Shown here: piece by piece, positions 26,638-36,881 of the stretch | Layout: each line of letters starts with the position of its first letter | Numbering within the stretch: position 1 is the first letter of the stretch | From: Geothrix sp. 21YS21S-4 | GTDB lineage: Bacteria > Acidobacteriota > Holophagae > Holophagales > Holophagaceae | DNA: 64,000 bases | NCBI RefSeq assembly: GCF_030845995.1 | Contig: NZ_CP132719.1 | Location: 3,014,441 to 3,078,440, forward strand | Reading direction: 5' to 3' | Translations under genes and position numbers: made by a program | The notes under the pieces: model-generated | What the model saw: only the letters and a program-made list of their open reading frames with translations | Database searches by the model: none | What the model was told of the DNA's origin: nothing

Positions 26638-27285
26638 ATGCAGTTCTTCATCGACACCGCCAACATCGACGAGATCAAGCGCATCCACGCGTTGGGGGTC
26701 CTCGACGGCGTGACCACCAACCCCAGTCTCATCGCCAAGGAGACGGGCAAGCCCTTCGAGGCCATCATCGAGGAGATCTGCGCGATCGTGGATGGTCCCA
26801 TCAGCGCCGAGGTGATCGGGCTGGAGGCGCCGGGGATGATCGAGGAGGGCCGCCGCCTGTCGAAGATCCACCGGAACGTGGTGGTGAAGCTGCCGCTCAT
26901 CGCGGAAGGACTGAAGGCCTGCAAAGCGCTCAGCGCGGAGGGGATCCGCACCAACGTGACCCTGTGCTTCAGCGCCACCCAGGCCCTGATGGCCGCCAAG
27001 GCCGGCGCCACCTACGTGTCCCCCTTCGTGGGCCGCCTGGACGACATCAACCTCGACGGGATGGAATTGATCCGCGAGATCGCCGCCATCTACGAGAACT
27101 ACGGCTTCGAGACGCAGGTCCTGGCCGCCAGCATCCGCCAGCCCCGCCACGTGACCGACGCCGCCCTCGCCGGCGCCCACGTCGCCACCATCCCCACCAA
27201 GGTCTTCGACCAGATGCTCAAGCACCCCCTCACCGACAAGGGCGTCGAAGGCTTCCTGGCGGACTGGAAAAAGAGCGGGCGCTGA
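26638..27285 (+). CDS. tal: Transaldolase/fructose-6-phosphate aldolase family enzyme
   Basis: 215 residues, the small single-domain type (MipB/TalC). Features: [52 protein letters not shown] with Schiff-base Lys84, [38 protein letters not shown]. Small members act either as transaldolase in the pentose phosphate pathway or as fructose-6-phosphate aldolase; the two are not separable by eye. CCGGGAG precedes the ATG. Confidence 0.93.
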   Translation: MQFFIDTANIDEIKRIHALGVLDGVTTNPSLIAKETGKPFEAIIEEICAIVDGPISAEVIGLEAPGMIEEGRRLSKIHRNVVVKLPLIAEGLKACKALSAEGIRTNVTLCFSATQALMAAKAGATYVSPFVGRLDDINLDGMELIREIAAIYENYGFETQVLAASIRQPRHVTDAALAGAHVATIPTKVFDQMLKHPLTDKGVEGFLADWKKSGR

Positions 27286-27373
27286 GGACGGGGCAGCTTC
27301 GGGGATTCGTGATCGATTCCTGAAACGCCCCCGGTACCATGGCGCTGGCCCCGATCCGGGCCGGAGGCTTTCC

Positions 27374-29233
<1,860 letters not shown>

Positions 29234-29318
29234 AGGGCGCGGAGAGAGGCGGCTCCGCGCTATCCTGGCGGCTGATCCCCCCTTGATCGGCCGCCTTGCG
29301 AACGTCCCCGGAGCCGCC

Positions 29319-30857
29319 ATGTCCTTCGAGAAGAAGATCGAGCTATTGAAGGCCAAGCACGCCCAGGCCCTGGCCGGGGGCGGCGAAGCGCGGATCGCGA
29401 AACAGCACGAAGGCGGAAAGCTCACCGCCCGGGAGCGGATCGCGGCGTTCCTCGACGAGGGCTCATTCGAGGAAGTGGACGCGCTGGTGGTCCACCGGAA
29501 CTGGGGCGTGGAGAAGATTCCCGGGGACGGCGTCATCGCGGGCGTCGGGCGGGTGGACGGCCGCCCGGTGGCTGTGTTCGCCCAGGACTTCACCGTGTTC
29601 GGCGGTTCGCTCAGCGAAGCCTACGCCCGGAAGATCTGCAAGGTGATGGACCTGGCCATGAAGGTGGGCTGCCCGGTGGTCGGGCTCAACGACAGCGGGG
29701 GCGCGCGCATCCAGGAGGGCGTCGTCTCTCTCGGCGGCTACGCGGACATCTTCCTGCGCAATACGCTCGCCTCGGGCGTCATTCCCCAGCTCAGCCTGAT
29801 CATGGGGCCCTGCGCCGGCGGCGCCGTCTACAGCCCCGCCATCACGGACTTCATCACGATGGTGCGGGGGACGAGCTACATGTTCGTCACCGGCCCCGAC
29901 GTCATCAAGGCCGTGACGCACGAGGAGGTCACCAAAGAGGAGTTGGGCGGCGCCGCCACCCACGCAGCGAAATCCGGCGTGGCCCACTTCGTCACCCCCA
30001 ATGACCTGGCCGCCCTGGCCCACGCCCGCGAGCTGCTGTCCTTCCTTCCCAGCAACAACCTGGGCGAGGCTCCCCGCCGCGCCCCAAAAGCCGCCATGCC
30101 CGTGGAGAATCCGGAGCTGGACCAAATCATTCCCGAGGATCCCTCCAAGCCCTACGACATCCGCGACATCATCCGCGGGGTGGTGGACGACGCCCATTTC
30201 TTTGAGGTGCACGAAGCCTTCGCGCCCAACCTGGTGGTGGGATTCGCGCGCATCGACGGGCGCAGCGTGGGCGTGGTGGCCAATCAGCCCGCCTTCTACG
30301 CCGGCGTTCTCGATATCGCGTCCAGCGAAAAGGGCGCCCGCTTCGTCCGCTTCTGCGACGCCTTCAACATCCCGCTCATCACCTTCGAGGACGTGCCCGG
30401 CTTCCTGCCCGGCGTCACCCAGGAGCACGGCGGCATCATCCGCCACGGCGCCAAACTGCTGTTCGCCTTCTGCGAGGCGACCGTCCCAAAGATCACCATC
30501 ATCACCCGCAAGGCCTACGGCGGCGCCTACTGCGTGATGGCCAGCAAGCACATCCGCACGGACTTCAACTTCGCCTATCCCACCGCGGAGATCGCCGTGA
30601 TGGGCGCCGAGGGCGCCATGAACGTGCTGCACGGCAAATCCATCGCCATCGCCCCCGATCCCGCCGCCCGCAAGGCGGAACTGGTGGCCGAGTACAACGA
30701 GAAGTTCGCCAACCCCTACATCGCCGCCGAGCACGGCTTCGTGGACGAAGTCATCCTTCCCCGCGACACGCGCCGGAAGCTGATCAAGGCCCTGGCCTTC
30801 CTCGAAACCAAGCGGGACACCATGCCTCCCAAGAAGCACGGGAACATTCCGCTGTAG
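29319..30857 (+). CDS. pccB: Biotin-dependent acyl-CoA carboxylase, carboxyltransferase (beta) subunit
   Basis: 512 residues, normal for propionyl/methylmalonyl-CoA carboxyltransferases. Motifs: [90 protein letters not shown] with the acyl-CoA oxyanion region, and [15 protein letters not shown]. It carboxylates propionyl-CoA (or acetyl-CoA/methylmalonyl-CoA in relatives) using carboxybiotin. No biotin carboxylase or biotin carrier gene is nearby, so partners lie elsewhere. Start ATG 29319 chosen for CCGGAG and the conserved MSFEKKIE start. Confidence 0.92.
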   Translation: MSFEKKIELLKAKHAQALAGGGEARIAKQHEGGKLTARERIAAFLDEGSFEEVDALVVHRNWGVEKIPGDGVIAGVGRVDGRPVAVFAQDFTVFGGSLSEAYARKICKVMDLAMKVGCPVVGLNDSGGARIQEGVVSLGGYADIFLRNTLASGVIPQLSLIMGPCAGGAVYSPAITDFITMVRGTSYMFVTGPDVIKAVTHEEVTKEELGGAATHAAKSGVAHFVTPNDLAALAHARELLSFLPSNNLGEAPRRAPKAAMPVENPELDQIIPEDPSKPYDIRDIIRGVVDDAHFFEVHEAFAPNLVVGFARIDGRSVGVVANQPAFYAGVLDIASSEKGARFVRFCDAFNIPLITFEDVPGFLPGVTQEHGGIIRHGAKLLFAFCEATVPKITIITRKAYGGAYCVMASKHIRTDFNFAYPTAEIAVMGAEGAMNVLHGKSIAIAPDPAARKAELVAEYNEKFANPYIAAEHGFVDEVILPRDTRRKLIKALAFLETKRDTMPPKKHGNIPL

Positions 30858-30865
30858 GAGCCTTC

Positions 30866-31579
30866 ATGCGCCGCCTCGTCTTCTGCCTGAGCCTCCCCCT
30901 CCTGGCCCAGGAGGGCTCCGCCGCCTTCTTCAAAGGCGATCCCAAGGCGGTGATGGCCGCCTGCGCCGATCGGGCCCGGACCATCGACGCCAAAGACTCC
31001 CGACTGCTGGCGGAGTACGGACGCGCCTACCTTTTGGCAGGCAGCCGCGACAAGGCGGAGGCCGCCTTCAAAGCCGCAGTCCGCTCCGATCCCAAGGACG
31101 GAGAAACCTACCGGCTCATCGCAGTGGCTTGGCTCTCCGCGGGACGGAGGCCCGAAGCCCTTGCAGCTTTCGAAACCATGCAGGCCGTGGACCCGAAGGC
31201 CCGGAATGTCTTCCAACGTGCCGCCGTCAATCTCCTGGATGCTGGTTGCATCCAGGAAGCGGTAGCGCTGATGGAGAAATCCTGGGCCTTCGATCCGAGG
31301 GACTACCACAACGGAAAGGACTTTGCCTTCGCCGCCCTCCGCAATCGACTCGGGGACTTGGCCGGAGAATGGATGGATCGGGTCCACACCTTGGAACCCG
31401 GTGACTGGAAGGATCGATTGGCCTTTGCGCGGGAGGCCCTGAAGGTGGGCAACAAGGATCTCGCCGCTCTCTGGCTGGAACGAACGGTCCAAGCGCGGCC
31501 CAAGGAGGAGCGCATGTGGAATGAGCTCGCGCTGCTGTTTGCGGAACGGGAGAATCCCGCCTGGCCCGCCCATCCCTAG
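30866..31579 (+). CDS. Exported TPR protein, paralogue 1
   Basis: 237 residues. Short hydrophobic start MRRLVFCLSLPLLAQ suggests a signal peptide. TPR-like units follow (LLAEYGRAYLLAGSRDKAEAAF, ETYRLIAVAWLSAGRRPEALAAF). The same pattern occurs in the next gene (LAECGRAYLAAGNKAKAESAF, LIAFGWLKQGYKTEALEGY), so they are tandem duplicates. Base composition in the second half (about 31100-31600) is visibly lower in GC and less codon-biased than neighbours. Located 8 bases after pccB. Function unknown. Confidence 0.65.
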   Translation: MRRLVFCLSLPLLAQEGSAAFFKGDPKAVMAACADRARTIDAKDSRLLAEYGRAYLLAGSRDKAEAAFKAAVRSDPKDGETYRLIAVAWLSAGRRPEALAAFETMQAVDPKARNVFQRAAVNLLDAGCIQEAVALMEKSWAFDPRDYHNGKDFAFAALRNRLGDLAGEWMDRVHTLEPGDWKDRLAFAREALKVGNKDLAALWLERTVQARPKEERMWNELALLFAERENPAWPAHP

Positions 31580-31612
31580 CCGCTCCCGCGATCGCATCTC
31601 GAAGAGGCATTT

Positions 31613-32233
31613 ATGCGTACCTCCCTTTTGATCCTCGCTGGCTTGAGTCTTTCGGCCCAAGGTCCTGTTCCCTTCTCGCCTTCCTTCGACACTGCTTTTC
31701 TTGCGGGAGACCGGCGTGCGGTGCTGGCGGCCTGCGCGGACCGCATGCGGGCCCTGAAGCCGAAAGACGCGAAGTATCTCGCCGAGTGCGGGCGGGCTTA
31801 CCTCGCCGCGGGAAACAAGGCCAAGGCGGAATCGGCTTTCCAGGCGGCGGAGACGCGCGAGCCGAAGGACGGGCAGGTGCTGCGCCTGATCGCCTTCGGT
31901 TGGCTCAAACAGGGCTACAAGACCGAGGCGCTGGAGGGCTACGGAAAGATCCTCGCGCGGGATCCCCGGAACAAGGAGGCTCTGGCCCAGGCGGGCGTGG
32001 ATCTCGCGGAAGTGGGCCTGAACGCGGAGGCGGAGCGCTACATGGACGCCCTGGCGGCGCTGGAGAAGGACGACTGGGAGCGGTTCCTGCGCTTCGGCCG
32101 CGCCTTCCTGGTGACGGGTCAACGCAAGCGCGCCAGCGTCTGGTTCGCTCGCGCGACGACTGTGAAACCAGACGAGGAGAAGGTCTTCCTCGAGATCGGC
32201 CGCGCCTTCGCTGAAACCCAGAGCGTGATGTAG
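31613..32233 (+). CDS. Exported TPR protein, paralogue 2
   Basis: 206 residues. Signal peptide-like MRTSLLILAGLSLSAQG, then TPR units as in the preceding gene: DRRAVLAACADRMRALKPKD, YLAECGRAYLAAGNKAKAE, LIAFGWLKQGYKTEALEGYG. GC-rich with usual codon bias, in contrast to its paralogue. The gap to paralogue 1 is 33 bases and to the CPBP gene 24 bases, so all may be one operon. No biochemical role can be named. Confidence 0.65.
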   Translation: MRTSLLILAGLSLSAQGPVPFSPSFDTAFLAGDRRAVLAACADRMRALKPKDAKYLAECGRAYLAAGNKAKAESAFQAAETREPKDGQVLRLIAFGWLKQGYKTEALEGYGKILARDPRNKEALAQAGVDLAEVGLNAEAERYMDALAALEKDDWERFLRFGRAFLVTGQRKRASVWFARATTVKPDEEKVFLEIGRAFAETQSVM

Positions 32234-32257
32234 CGCCTCCGGGCGGCGGGGAGCGGC

Positions 32258-33115
32258 GTGGGCAGCCCATTTATCGATGACGCGGGAAGGGTCCGCAACG
32301 GCTGGAAGATCCTGGGGTTCGTGGCCCTGATGAACCTGCTGGGGTTCCTGGCGTGGCTCCTGGGCCAAGCCATTCCTTCGGCCTGGAAAGGGGTATTGTC
32401 CCCTCGCTGGATTGACGCCGTAGTAGCTCTTGCAGCGACCTGGGTCTGCCTCCGCGTGGAGGACGAGCCCCTGCGCGCGATCGGGCTGGAGCGCGGGCGC
32501 GCCTTTCTGAAGGACTTCGTGGCGGGCGTCCTGTTGGGCGCCGCCATTATCGGAATCGCGGCCTGCGCCGTCCGGCTCCTGGGCGGTTTCCACTGGGTTC
32601 GGACGCCGCGCGTGGGGCCGGCGGCCCTCCTGTCCGGAATCTGGCTCTACCTCGCCGTGGCGTGGGCCGAGGAACTGCTGTTCCGCGGCTACCCCTTCCA
32701 GCGGGCGGCGCGGGGTCTCGGCTTTCCCGCCGCCCAGGCCGCCTTCGCCCTGGCTTTCGCCGCAGCCCACTGGAACAATCCGGGCATGTCCGGCGCCACC
32801 CGGATCTGGGCCACCCTCACCATCGCCCTCGCGGCCCTCCTGCTTGGTCTCGCCTGGCGCCGCACGGGCAGCCTCGCGCTCCCCATCGGCCTCCACCTGG
32901 GCTGGAACTGGATGCAGGGCCCGCTCCTGGGCTTCGGTGTGAGCGGCACCTCGGACGGCGCCGGGTGGTGGACGCCGGTCTTCCACGGCCGGCCCCAGTG
33001 GCTCACGGGCGGCGAGTTCGGCCTGGAAGCGAGCGCCGCCTGCGCCCTGGCCTGCGCGGCAGCCATCCTCGGCCTGTGGCGGTGGAAGGGGCGCGGGGGC
33101 GCCACTGGCATCTGA
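32258..33115 (+). CDS. CPBP family intramembrane glutamic protease (Rce1-like)
   Basis: 285 residues from GTG 32258 with GGGGAG just before. About eight membrane segments. CPBP motifs: AWAEELLFRGYPFQRAARG (Glu138, Glu139, Arg143), FAAAHWNNPG (second motif with His and Asn), and LPIGLHLGWNWMQG (third motif His). These residues form the active site in Rce1-type proteases. In bacteria such proteins act in peptide maturation, bacteriocin immunity or unknown tasks. No toxin or peptide gene is near. Confidence 0.85.
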   Translation: MGSPFIDDAGRVRNGWKILGFVALMNLLGFLAWLLGQAIPSAWKGVLSPRWIDAVVALAATWVCLRVEDEPLRAIGLERGRAFLKDFVAGVLLGAAIIGIAACAVRLLGGFHWVRTPRVGPAALLSGIWLYLAVAWAEELLFRGYPFQRAARGLGFPAAQAAFALAFAAAHWNNPGMSGATRIWATLTIALAALLLGLAWRRTGSLALPIGLHLGWNWMQGPLLGFGVSGTSDGAGWWTPVFHGRPQWLTGGEFGLEASAACALACAAAILGLWRWKGRGGATGI

Positions 33116-33125
33116 CGGAGCGGCG

Positions 33126-33983
33126 CTAGGTGGTCGCCACCAGCAGTTCCTCCGCGTGATCCGGGGGCCGAAGGCCGTCCGTTCGGTCCGCGAAATAGCG
33201 CCGGGCCAGCAGGGCGGCTGATACGTGCTGAGCGGTCTTGAATCCCGCCTCCCGGGCCAACGCCAGCATTTCCTCCGGCGTGAAGAAGCTGAGAAACGGC
33301 GTGCCGTTGGCCCGGGCGCCGGCGGCCGCCCGCTCGATGGCGGGGCGCAGTTCAGGCTCCGCCATCTCGACCGGCAGCATGAACGACATGGCGAGCGTGG
33401 ATCCCGGCGCCAGCGCCGCGACTTGGCGCAGGGTTGCCGAGACCGCCTCCCGCGTCAGGTACATGCTGACGCCGGTGGAGGCCACGATCGCGGGTTGTCC
33501 GGCATGGAAACCCAACGCCCCCAGCCGCTCGCGCCAACTGTCCTCCGCCTCGAAATCCACGGGAATGAATCGTAGAAAGGGTGGAATCCCGAATCCCAAC
33601 TCCACAAGGCGCTGCCGCTTCCACGCCTGGGGACCAGGCCGATCGATCTCGAATACGAGCAGGCGTGAAGCCAGATCCGACCGGCGCTGGGCGAAGGTGT
33701 CCAGGCCCGCGCCCAGGATGACGTACTGTCCCACGCCGCGAGCCGCCTGCTCCGTGACGAGGTCCTCGATGAAGCGGGCGCGGGCCAGGATGGAAGCCCG
33801 AAAGGGCCGCGTGAAGGGGCTCATGTCGGGCCGCTCGCGCCAGCCCTCGCCCGGTGCCGCAAGCTTCAAACCGACGTCGTCCTCAAACACGTGCGGCGGC
33901 GAGTCCGCTTCCAGGTGCAGCGCCCGCCACAGGGCGACCCGCACGGCCGTGTTGTCCGGCGCTGGCGCTGAATCATCCGCCAT
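33126..33983 (-). CDS. Class I SAM-dependent methyltransferase, TIGR00027/leucine carboxyl methyltransferase-like
   Basis: 285 residues from ATG 33983 (MADDSAPAPDNTAVRVALWRA); the ORF is open further upstream but that part overlaps the SRPBCC gene. Motif I is QYVILGAGLDTFAQRR, and VFEIDRPGPQAWKRQRL holds the acidic SAM-ribose residue, as in TIGR00027 methyltransferases; STGVSMYLTREAV and TPEEMLALAREAGF follow. Substrate unknown (this family includes polyketide and small-molecule O-methyltransferases). Overlaps the end of the SRPBCC gene by 11 bases, thus translationally coupled. Confidence 0.82.
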   Translation of the reverse strand: MADDSAPAPDNTAVRVALWRALHLEADSPPHVFEDDVGLKLAAPGEGWRERPDMSPFTRPFRASILARARFIEDLVTEQAARGVGQYVILGAGLDTFAQRRSDLASRLLVFEIDRPGPQAWKRQRLVELGFGIPPFLRFIPVDFEAEDSWRERLGALGFHAGQPAIVASTGVSMYLTREAVSATLRQVAALAPGSTLAMSFMLPVEMAEPELRPAIERAAAGARANGTPFLSFFTPEEMLALAREAGFKTAQHVSAALLARRYFADRTDGLRPPDHAEELLVATT

Positions 33984-34410
33984 GAGCCTCCCCTCGCCCC
34001 ACCTCGGCCTCCAGCCGATCCAGGTTCTGCTCGTTGGCGGATTCCAAAAACGCTCGCGCGTTTTCCGCGAATTCATGATTTTCAAAAATGCCGACCCACG
34101 ACACGAGGGTTTCGCCCGCCTGAGGTTCCAACGACAGGGAAAGCTCGAAATGCGGGAGGTTCACGTGCTTGATCCGGACCGTCCGGGCGGGGACGATCTC
34201 CAGGAACTCCGATTGATTGGGATAATCGGTCCCATCGGGACCGTGCATGGTGAATTCCCAGATTCCGCCCTTCCGGAACTCGAAGGTATGGAACGTGTTC
34301 GTGAACCCCTGAGGGCCCCACCAGCGGGCGAGGCGAACGGGATCCTCGATGGCGGCAAACACGGCTTCCGGCAGGGCCGGGAGTTGGCGGGACGTTCGGA
34401 AAAGGGACAT
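33973..34410 (-). CDS. SRPBCC/AHSA1-type START-like domain protein
   Basis: 145 residues. The AHSA1-like pattern is clear: ALPEAVFAAIEDPVRLARWW, FEFRKGGIWEFTMHGPDG, FLEIVPARTVRIKHV, and a C-terminal helix (FENHEFAENARAFLESANE). These small proteins bind hydrophobic ligands or act as stress-related cochaperone-like factors; ligand unknown. First gene of a two-gene unit with the methyltransferase. Confidence 0.82.
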   Translation of the reverse strand: MSLFRTSRQLPALPEAVFAAIEDPVRLARWWGPQGFTNTFHTFEFRKGGIWEFTMHGPDGTDYPNQSEFLEIVPARTVRIKHVNLPHFELSLSLEPQAGETLVSWVGIFENHEFAENARAFLESANEQNLDRLEAEVGRGEAHGG

Positions 34411-34450
34411 GGAAGCCTCCAGGGATGAAAGGGTGTCCTATGCGTCGAAA

Positions 34451-34645
34451 TCAGCGGGCGCTTCCCGAATGCCCGTACCTCGGTTCAATGGAGATGCCGT
34501 AGTTCTTGGCATCGGGGTCATTCTCCTTCCGGAGCGGCTGGAGGCGGGTCTCGACGGTCCGACAGGTCGTCAACGCCATCAGGAGGGGCGAAAGGAGCAG
34601 CAGCCATGGTTGCCTCCACCCGAGATTAAAAGGGACCTCCGCCAT
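34451..34645 (-). CDS. Small hypothetical ORF in a 323-base gap
   Basis: 64 codons on the minus strand inside the gap 34411-34733. It has one hydrophobic stretch WLLLLSPLLMALTTC ending in a Cys that could be a lipobox, then a polar tail. No ribosome binding site is visible before the ATG at 34645 and GC content drops here, so it may be non-coding. The remainder of the gap shows no RNA gene; TATCCT at 34723-34728 could be a -10 element for the next gene. Confidence 0.2.
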   Translation of the reverse strand: MAEVPFNLGWRQPWLLLLSPLLMALTTCRTVETRLQPLRKENDPDAKNYGISIEPRYGHSGSAR

Positions 34646-34733
34646 TCAAATGCGTTGAAGGCCGACTTTCAACGAAAACCCCCGAGGCGCCGCGCCCCCG
34701 ACCCGGTTCCCCCGCCCGGCGTTATCCTGGTCC

Positions 34734-35513
34734 ATGCGCTACGCTGCCCTCGCCTCCGGTTCCAAGGGGAACTGCCACGCCCTGTCGGCGGGGGGCCGGA
34801 CGCTGCTGATCGACGCGGGGCTCTCGCTGCTCCAGATCCGCCAGCGCCTCGCGGCCCTGGGAGCGGATGGCGCCGAGGTCCAGGCGGTGGCGATCACCCA
34901 TGAGCACTCGGACCACATCGCCGCCCTGCCCGTGATCCTGCGGCGGACGGAGTGGACGATCCTCGCCACGCCCGCCACGCGGGAGGCCATCCGGCGCGCG
35001 CAGGGGACGGAAATTCCGCATTCCCGCTGGATCCCCGTGGAAGCCGGGCATCCCTGCGATTGGGGGGGCTGGCGGATCCTGCCCTTCGCCCTGCCCCACG
35101 ACGCCGAAGATCCCGTGGGCTACCGGATCGAGGCGGAGGGTGTCGCCGCGGCGGTGGTCACGGACCTCGGCCATCCCACCGCCCTGGTGGCGGATCACCT
35201 CCAGGACCTGCACCTGCTGGTGCTGGAAGCCAACCACGACGTGGACATGCTGCGCGAGGGGGACTACCCGCCCCACCTGAAGGCCCGGATCCTCAGCCGC
35301 GTGGGGCACCTGAGCAATGCGTCCACGGCGGAGCTGCTCGCCCGGGTGCTCTCCCCCCGGCTGCGGCACGTGGTGCTGGCGCACCTCAGCGAGTCCAACA
35401 ACCACCCCGACCTAGCCCGCTTCGCCGCGGAGGAGGTCCTGCGCGGCGCGACCGCCGTCCTCCATCTGGCCCACCAGCGCCATCCCCTGGCCCTGTCCTC
35501 CGTCCTCGCCTGA
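34734..35513 (+). CDS. WalJ/YycJ-type metallo-beta-lactamase-fold hydrolase
   Basis: 259 residues. N-terminus MRYAALASGSKGNCHAL is the hallmark of YycJ/WalJ proteins. Metal motif THEHSDHIAALPV, further ligands in FALPHDAEDPVGY, VTDLGHPT and VLEANHD, and LAHLSESNNHPDLA. Relatives are 5'-3' exonucleases involved in DNA repair or cell-wall division control. The TATCCT hexamer lies only 5 bases before the ATG, which would give a leaderless or nearly leaderless transcript if it is the -10 element. Confidence 0.88.
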   Translation: MRYAALASGSKGNCHALSAGGRTLLIDAGLSLLQIRQRLAALGADGAEVQAVAITHEHSDHIAALPVILRRTEWTILATPATREAIRRAQGTEIPHSRWIPVEAGHPCDWGGWRILPFALPHDAEDPVGYRIEAEGVAAAVVTDLGHPTALVADHLQDLHLLVLEANHDVDMLREGDYPPHLKARILSRVGHLSNASTAELLARVLSPRLRHVVLAHLSESNNHPDLARFAAEEVLRGATAVLHLAHQRHPLALSSVLA

Positions 35514-35523
35514 AAAAGGTTCC

Positions 35524-36213
35524 ATGCGCCGATTCACGTTCCCCTTCCTCGCGCTCCTCCTGGCGCTTCCCGCCTCTGCCGCCCAGGCCGCTCCCCCGGC
35601 GCTGCGGGAGGCCGTGGAGCGCTTCGACGCGGCTCAGGCCCAGATCCAGACGCTCCAGGCCCCCTTCACCCTCACCCTGCGGCGGGCGCTCCTGAAGACG
35701 CCCTCGGTCACGAAAGGCACCCTCTACCTCCAGGGTTCGGACTTCGCCCACTTCGCCTTCCATGCGCCGGAAGACCTGATCCTGCACCTCACGCCCAAGG
35801 CCTTGATCTCCTACAGCCCCGAGGCCAAGGAGGGCGAGCTGCTGAAGATCGGCCTCATCCGGAACGCGGATCGCAAGTTCCTGGGGCTCGGCCAGAAACT
35901 GAGCTACCTGTCGGAGTATTTCCAGGTCCGGTTGGAGGAGGCCCGCGACCTCCCCGGCGCGTGGTACCTGGCCATGACGCCGCGGACCCTCGCCATGCGG
36001 AAGCGCATGCAGGCCCTCAACCTGTGGGTGGACAAGGAGACCTGGCTCCCCCGGCAGGCCCAGTGGATCGAGCGCAGCGGCGACTCGTGGCTCCTCGAGC
36101 TGGGCGCCCTCCGCACCAACCAGCCCCTTCCCGCGGCCGTCACGGGCTTCAAGCTGCCCGAGGGGATCCCCGTGCGCAGCGAGTTCAGCTTCTTCGCCAC
36201 GCGCAAGAAGTAG
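35524..36213 (+). CDS. LolA-like outer-membrane lipoprotein carrier-type protein
   Basis: 229 residues. Signal peptide MRRFTFPFLALLLALPASAAQA, then LolA-like features: RFDAAQAQIQTLQAPFTLTL, TKGTLYLQGSDFAHFAF, LTPKALISYSPEAKE, KRMQALNLWVDKETWLP. LolA carries lipoproteins through the periplasm; relatives have wider roles. Ten bases after the walJ-like gene, before a FHA gene. Probably periplasmic; assignment to true LolA versus LolA-like family member is not certain. Confidence 0.75.
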   Translation: MRRFTFPFLALLLALPASAAQAAPPALREAVERFDAAQAQIQTLQAPFTLTLRRALLKTPSVTKGTLYLQGSDFAHFAFHAPEDLILHLTPKALISYSPEAKEGELLKIGLIRNADRKFLGLGQKLSYLSEYFQVRLEEARDLPGAWYLAMTPRTLAMRKRMQALNLWVDKETWLPRQAQWIERSGDSWLLELGALRTNQPLPAAVTGFKLPEGIPVRSEFSFFATRKK

Positions 36214-36247
36214 GGGTACACTCTCAGGGGCATTGCGAGGATCCCGC

Positions 36248-36868
36248 ATGATCGTGGTTTGCCCGGCCTGTCAGGCCCGCTTCCAGTACGACGAGGGTCG
36301 CTTCGGAGCGGCCCCGACGAAGCGCTTCAAGTGCCCGAAGTGCAGCCACCTCTTCGAGGTGCCGAACCCGGCCCTGGCGGCGTCGCCCCTGGAGCTAACC
36401 CAGCCCCATTTCGTCCCTTCGGTCCTGCCGCCGGCCCAGCTTCCGCCGGAACCCGAGCCCCCGCCCGCGGCGGCCCTCACCACCCTGCGGCGGGATCGCG
36501 AAGCCATGCTGGCGGCGGCCGGCCTGCAGGCCCCGGACCTTCCCCCCGGGCTGCGGTTCAGCCTCGCCTTCCTCAGCGGCCCGCAGGCTTCCACGGTGCA
36601 GGTGCTGGATCGTCCCCAGGTCGTGATCGGCCGCGAGGAGGGCGACGTCATCACCCGCGATCCGGAGACCTCCCGCCGGCACGCGGTCCTCGACATCCGC
36701 GGCGACGGCAGCGTGTGGATCACCGACCAGGGATCCACCAACGGCACGCGGGTGAACGGACAGCGCATCTCCGGGTCGGTACGGCTCGCGAGCCAGCAGG
36801 AGTTCACCTGCGGAAACAGCACCTTCATGCTCCTGGTGCGCAACACGGACGACTTCCCCCTGAACTGA
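36248..36868 (+). CDS. Zinc-ribbon and FHA domain protein
   Basis: 206 residues from ATG 36248. N-terminal MJ0042-type zinc ribbon: VVCPACQARFQYDE and FKCPKCSHLFEVP (four Cys). Pro-rich linker, then an FHA domain at ~100-195: VIGREEGDVITRDPETSRRHAVL with Gly-Arg and Ser-Arg-Arg-His, and TDQGSTNGTRVNGQ. FHA domains bind phosphothreonine, so this may read Ser/Thr kinase output (compare the kinase at 8683). A TACACT hexamer lies upstream (36217-36222). Next gene starts 13 bases later. Confidence 0.88.
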   Translation: MIVVCPACQARFQYDEGRFGAAPTKRFKCPKCSHLFEVPNPALAASPLELTQPHFVPSVLPPAQLPPEPEPPPAAALTTLRRDREAMLAAAGLQAPDLPPGLRFSLAFLSGPQASTVQVLDRPQVVIGREEGDVITRDPETSRRHAVLDIRGDGSVWITDQGSTNGTRVNGQRISGSVRLASQQEFTCGNSTFMLLVRNTDDFPLN

Positions 36869-36881
36869 GCCCGAGCCCGCC

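Noticed and set aside
34411..34733. RNA gene in the lower-GC gap
   Set aside because: No cloverleaf or known riboswitch core was found; only a weak small ORF and a candidate -10 hexamer.
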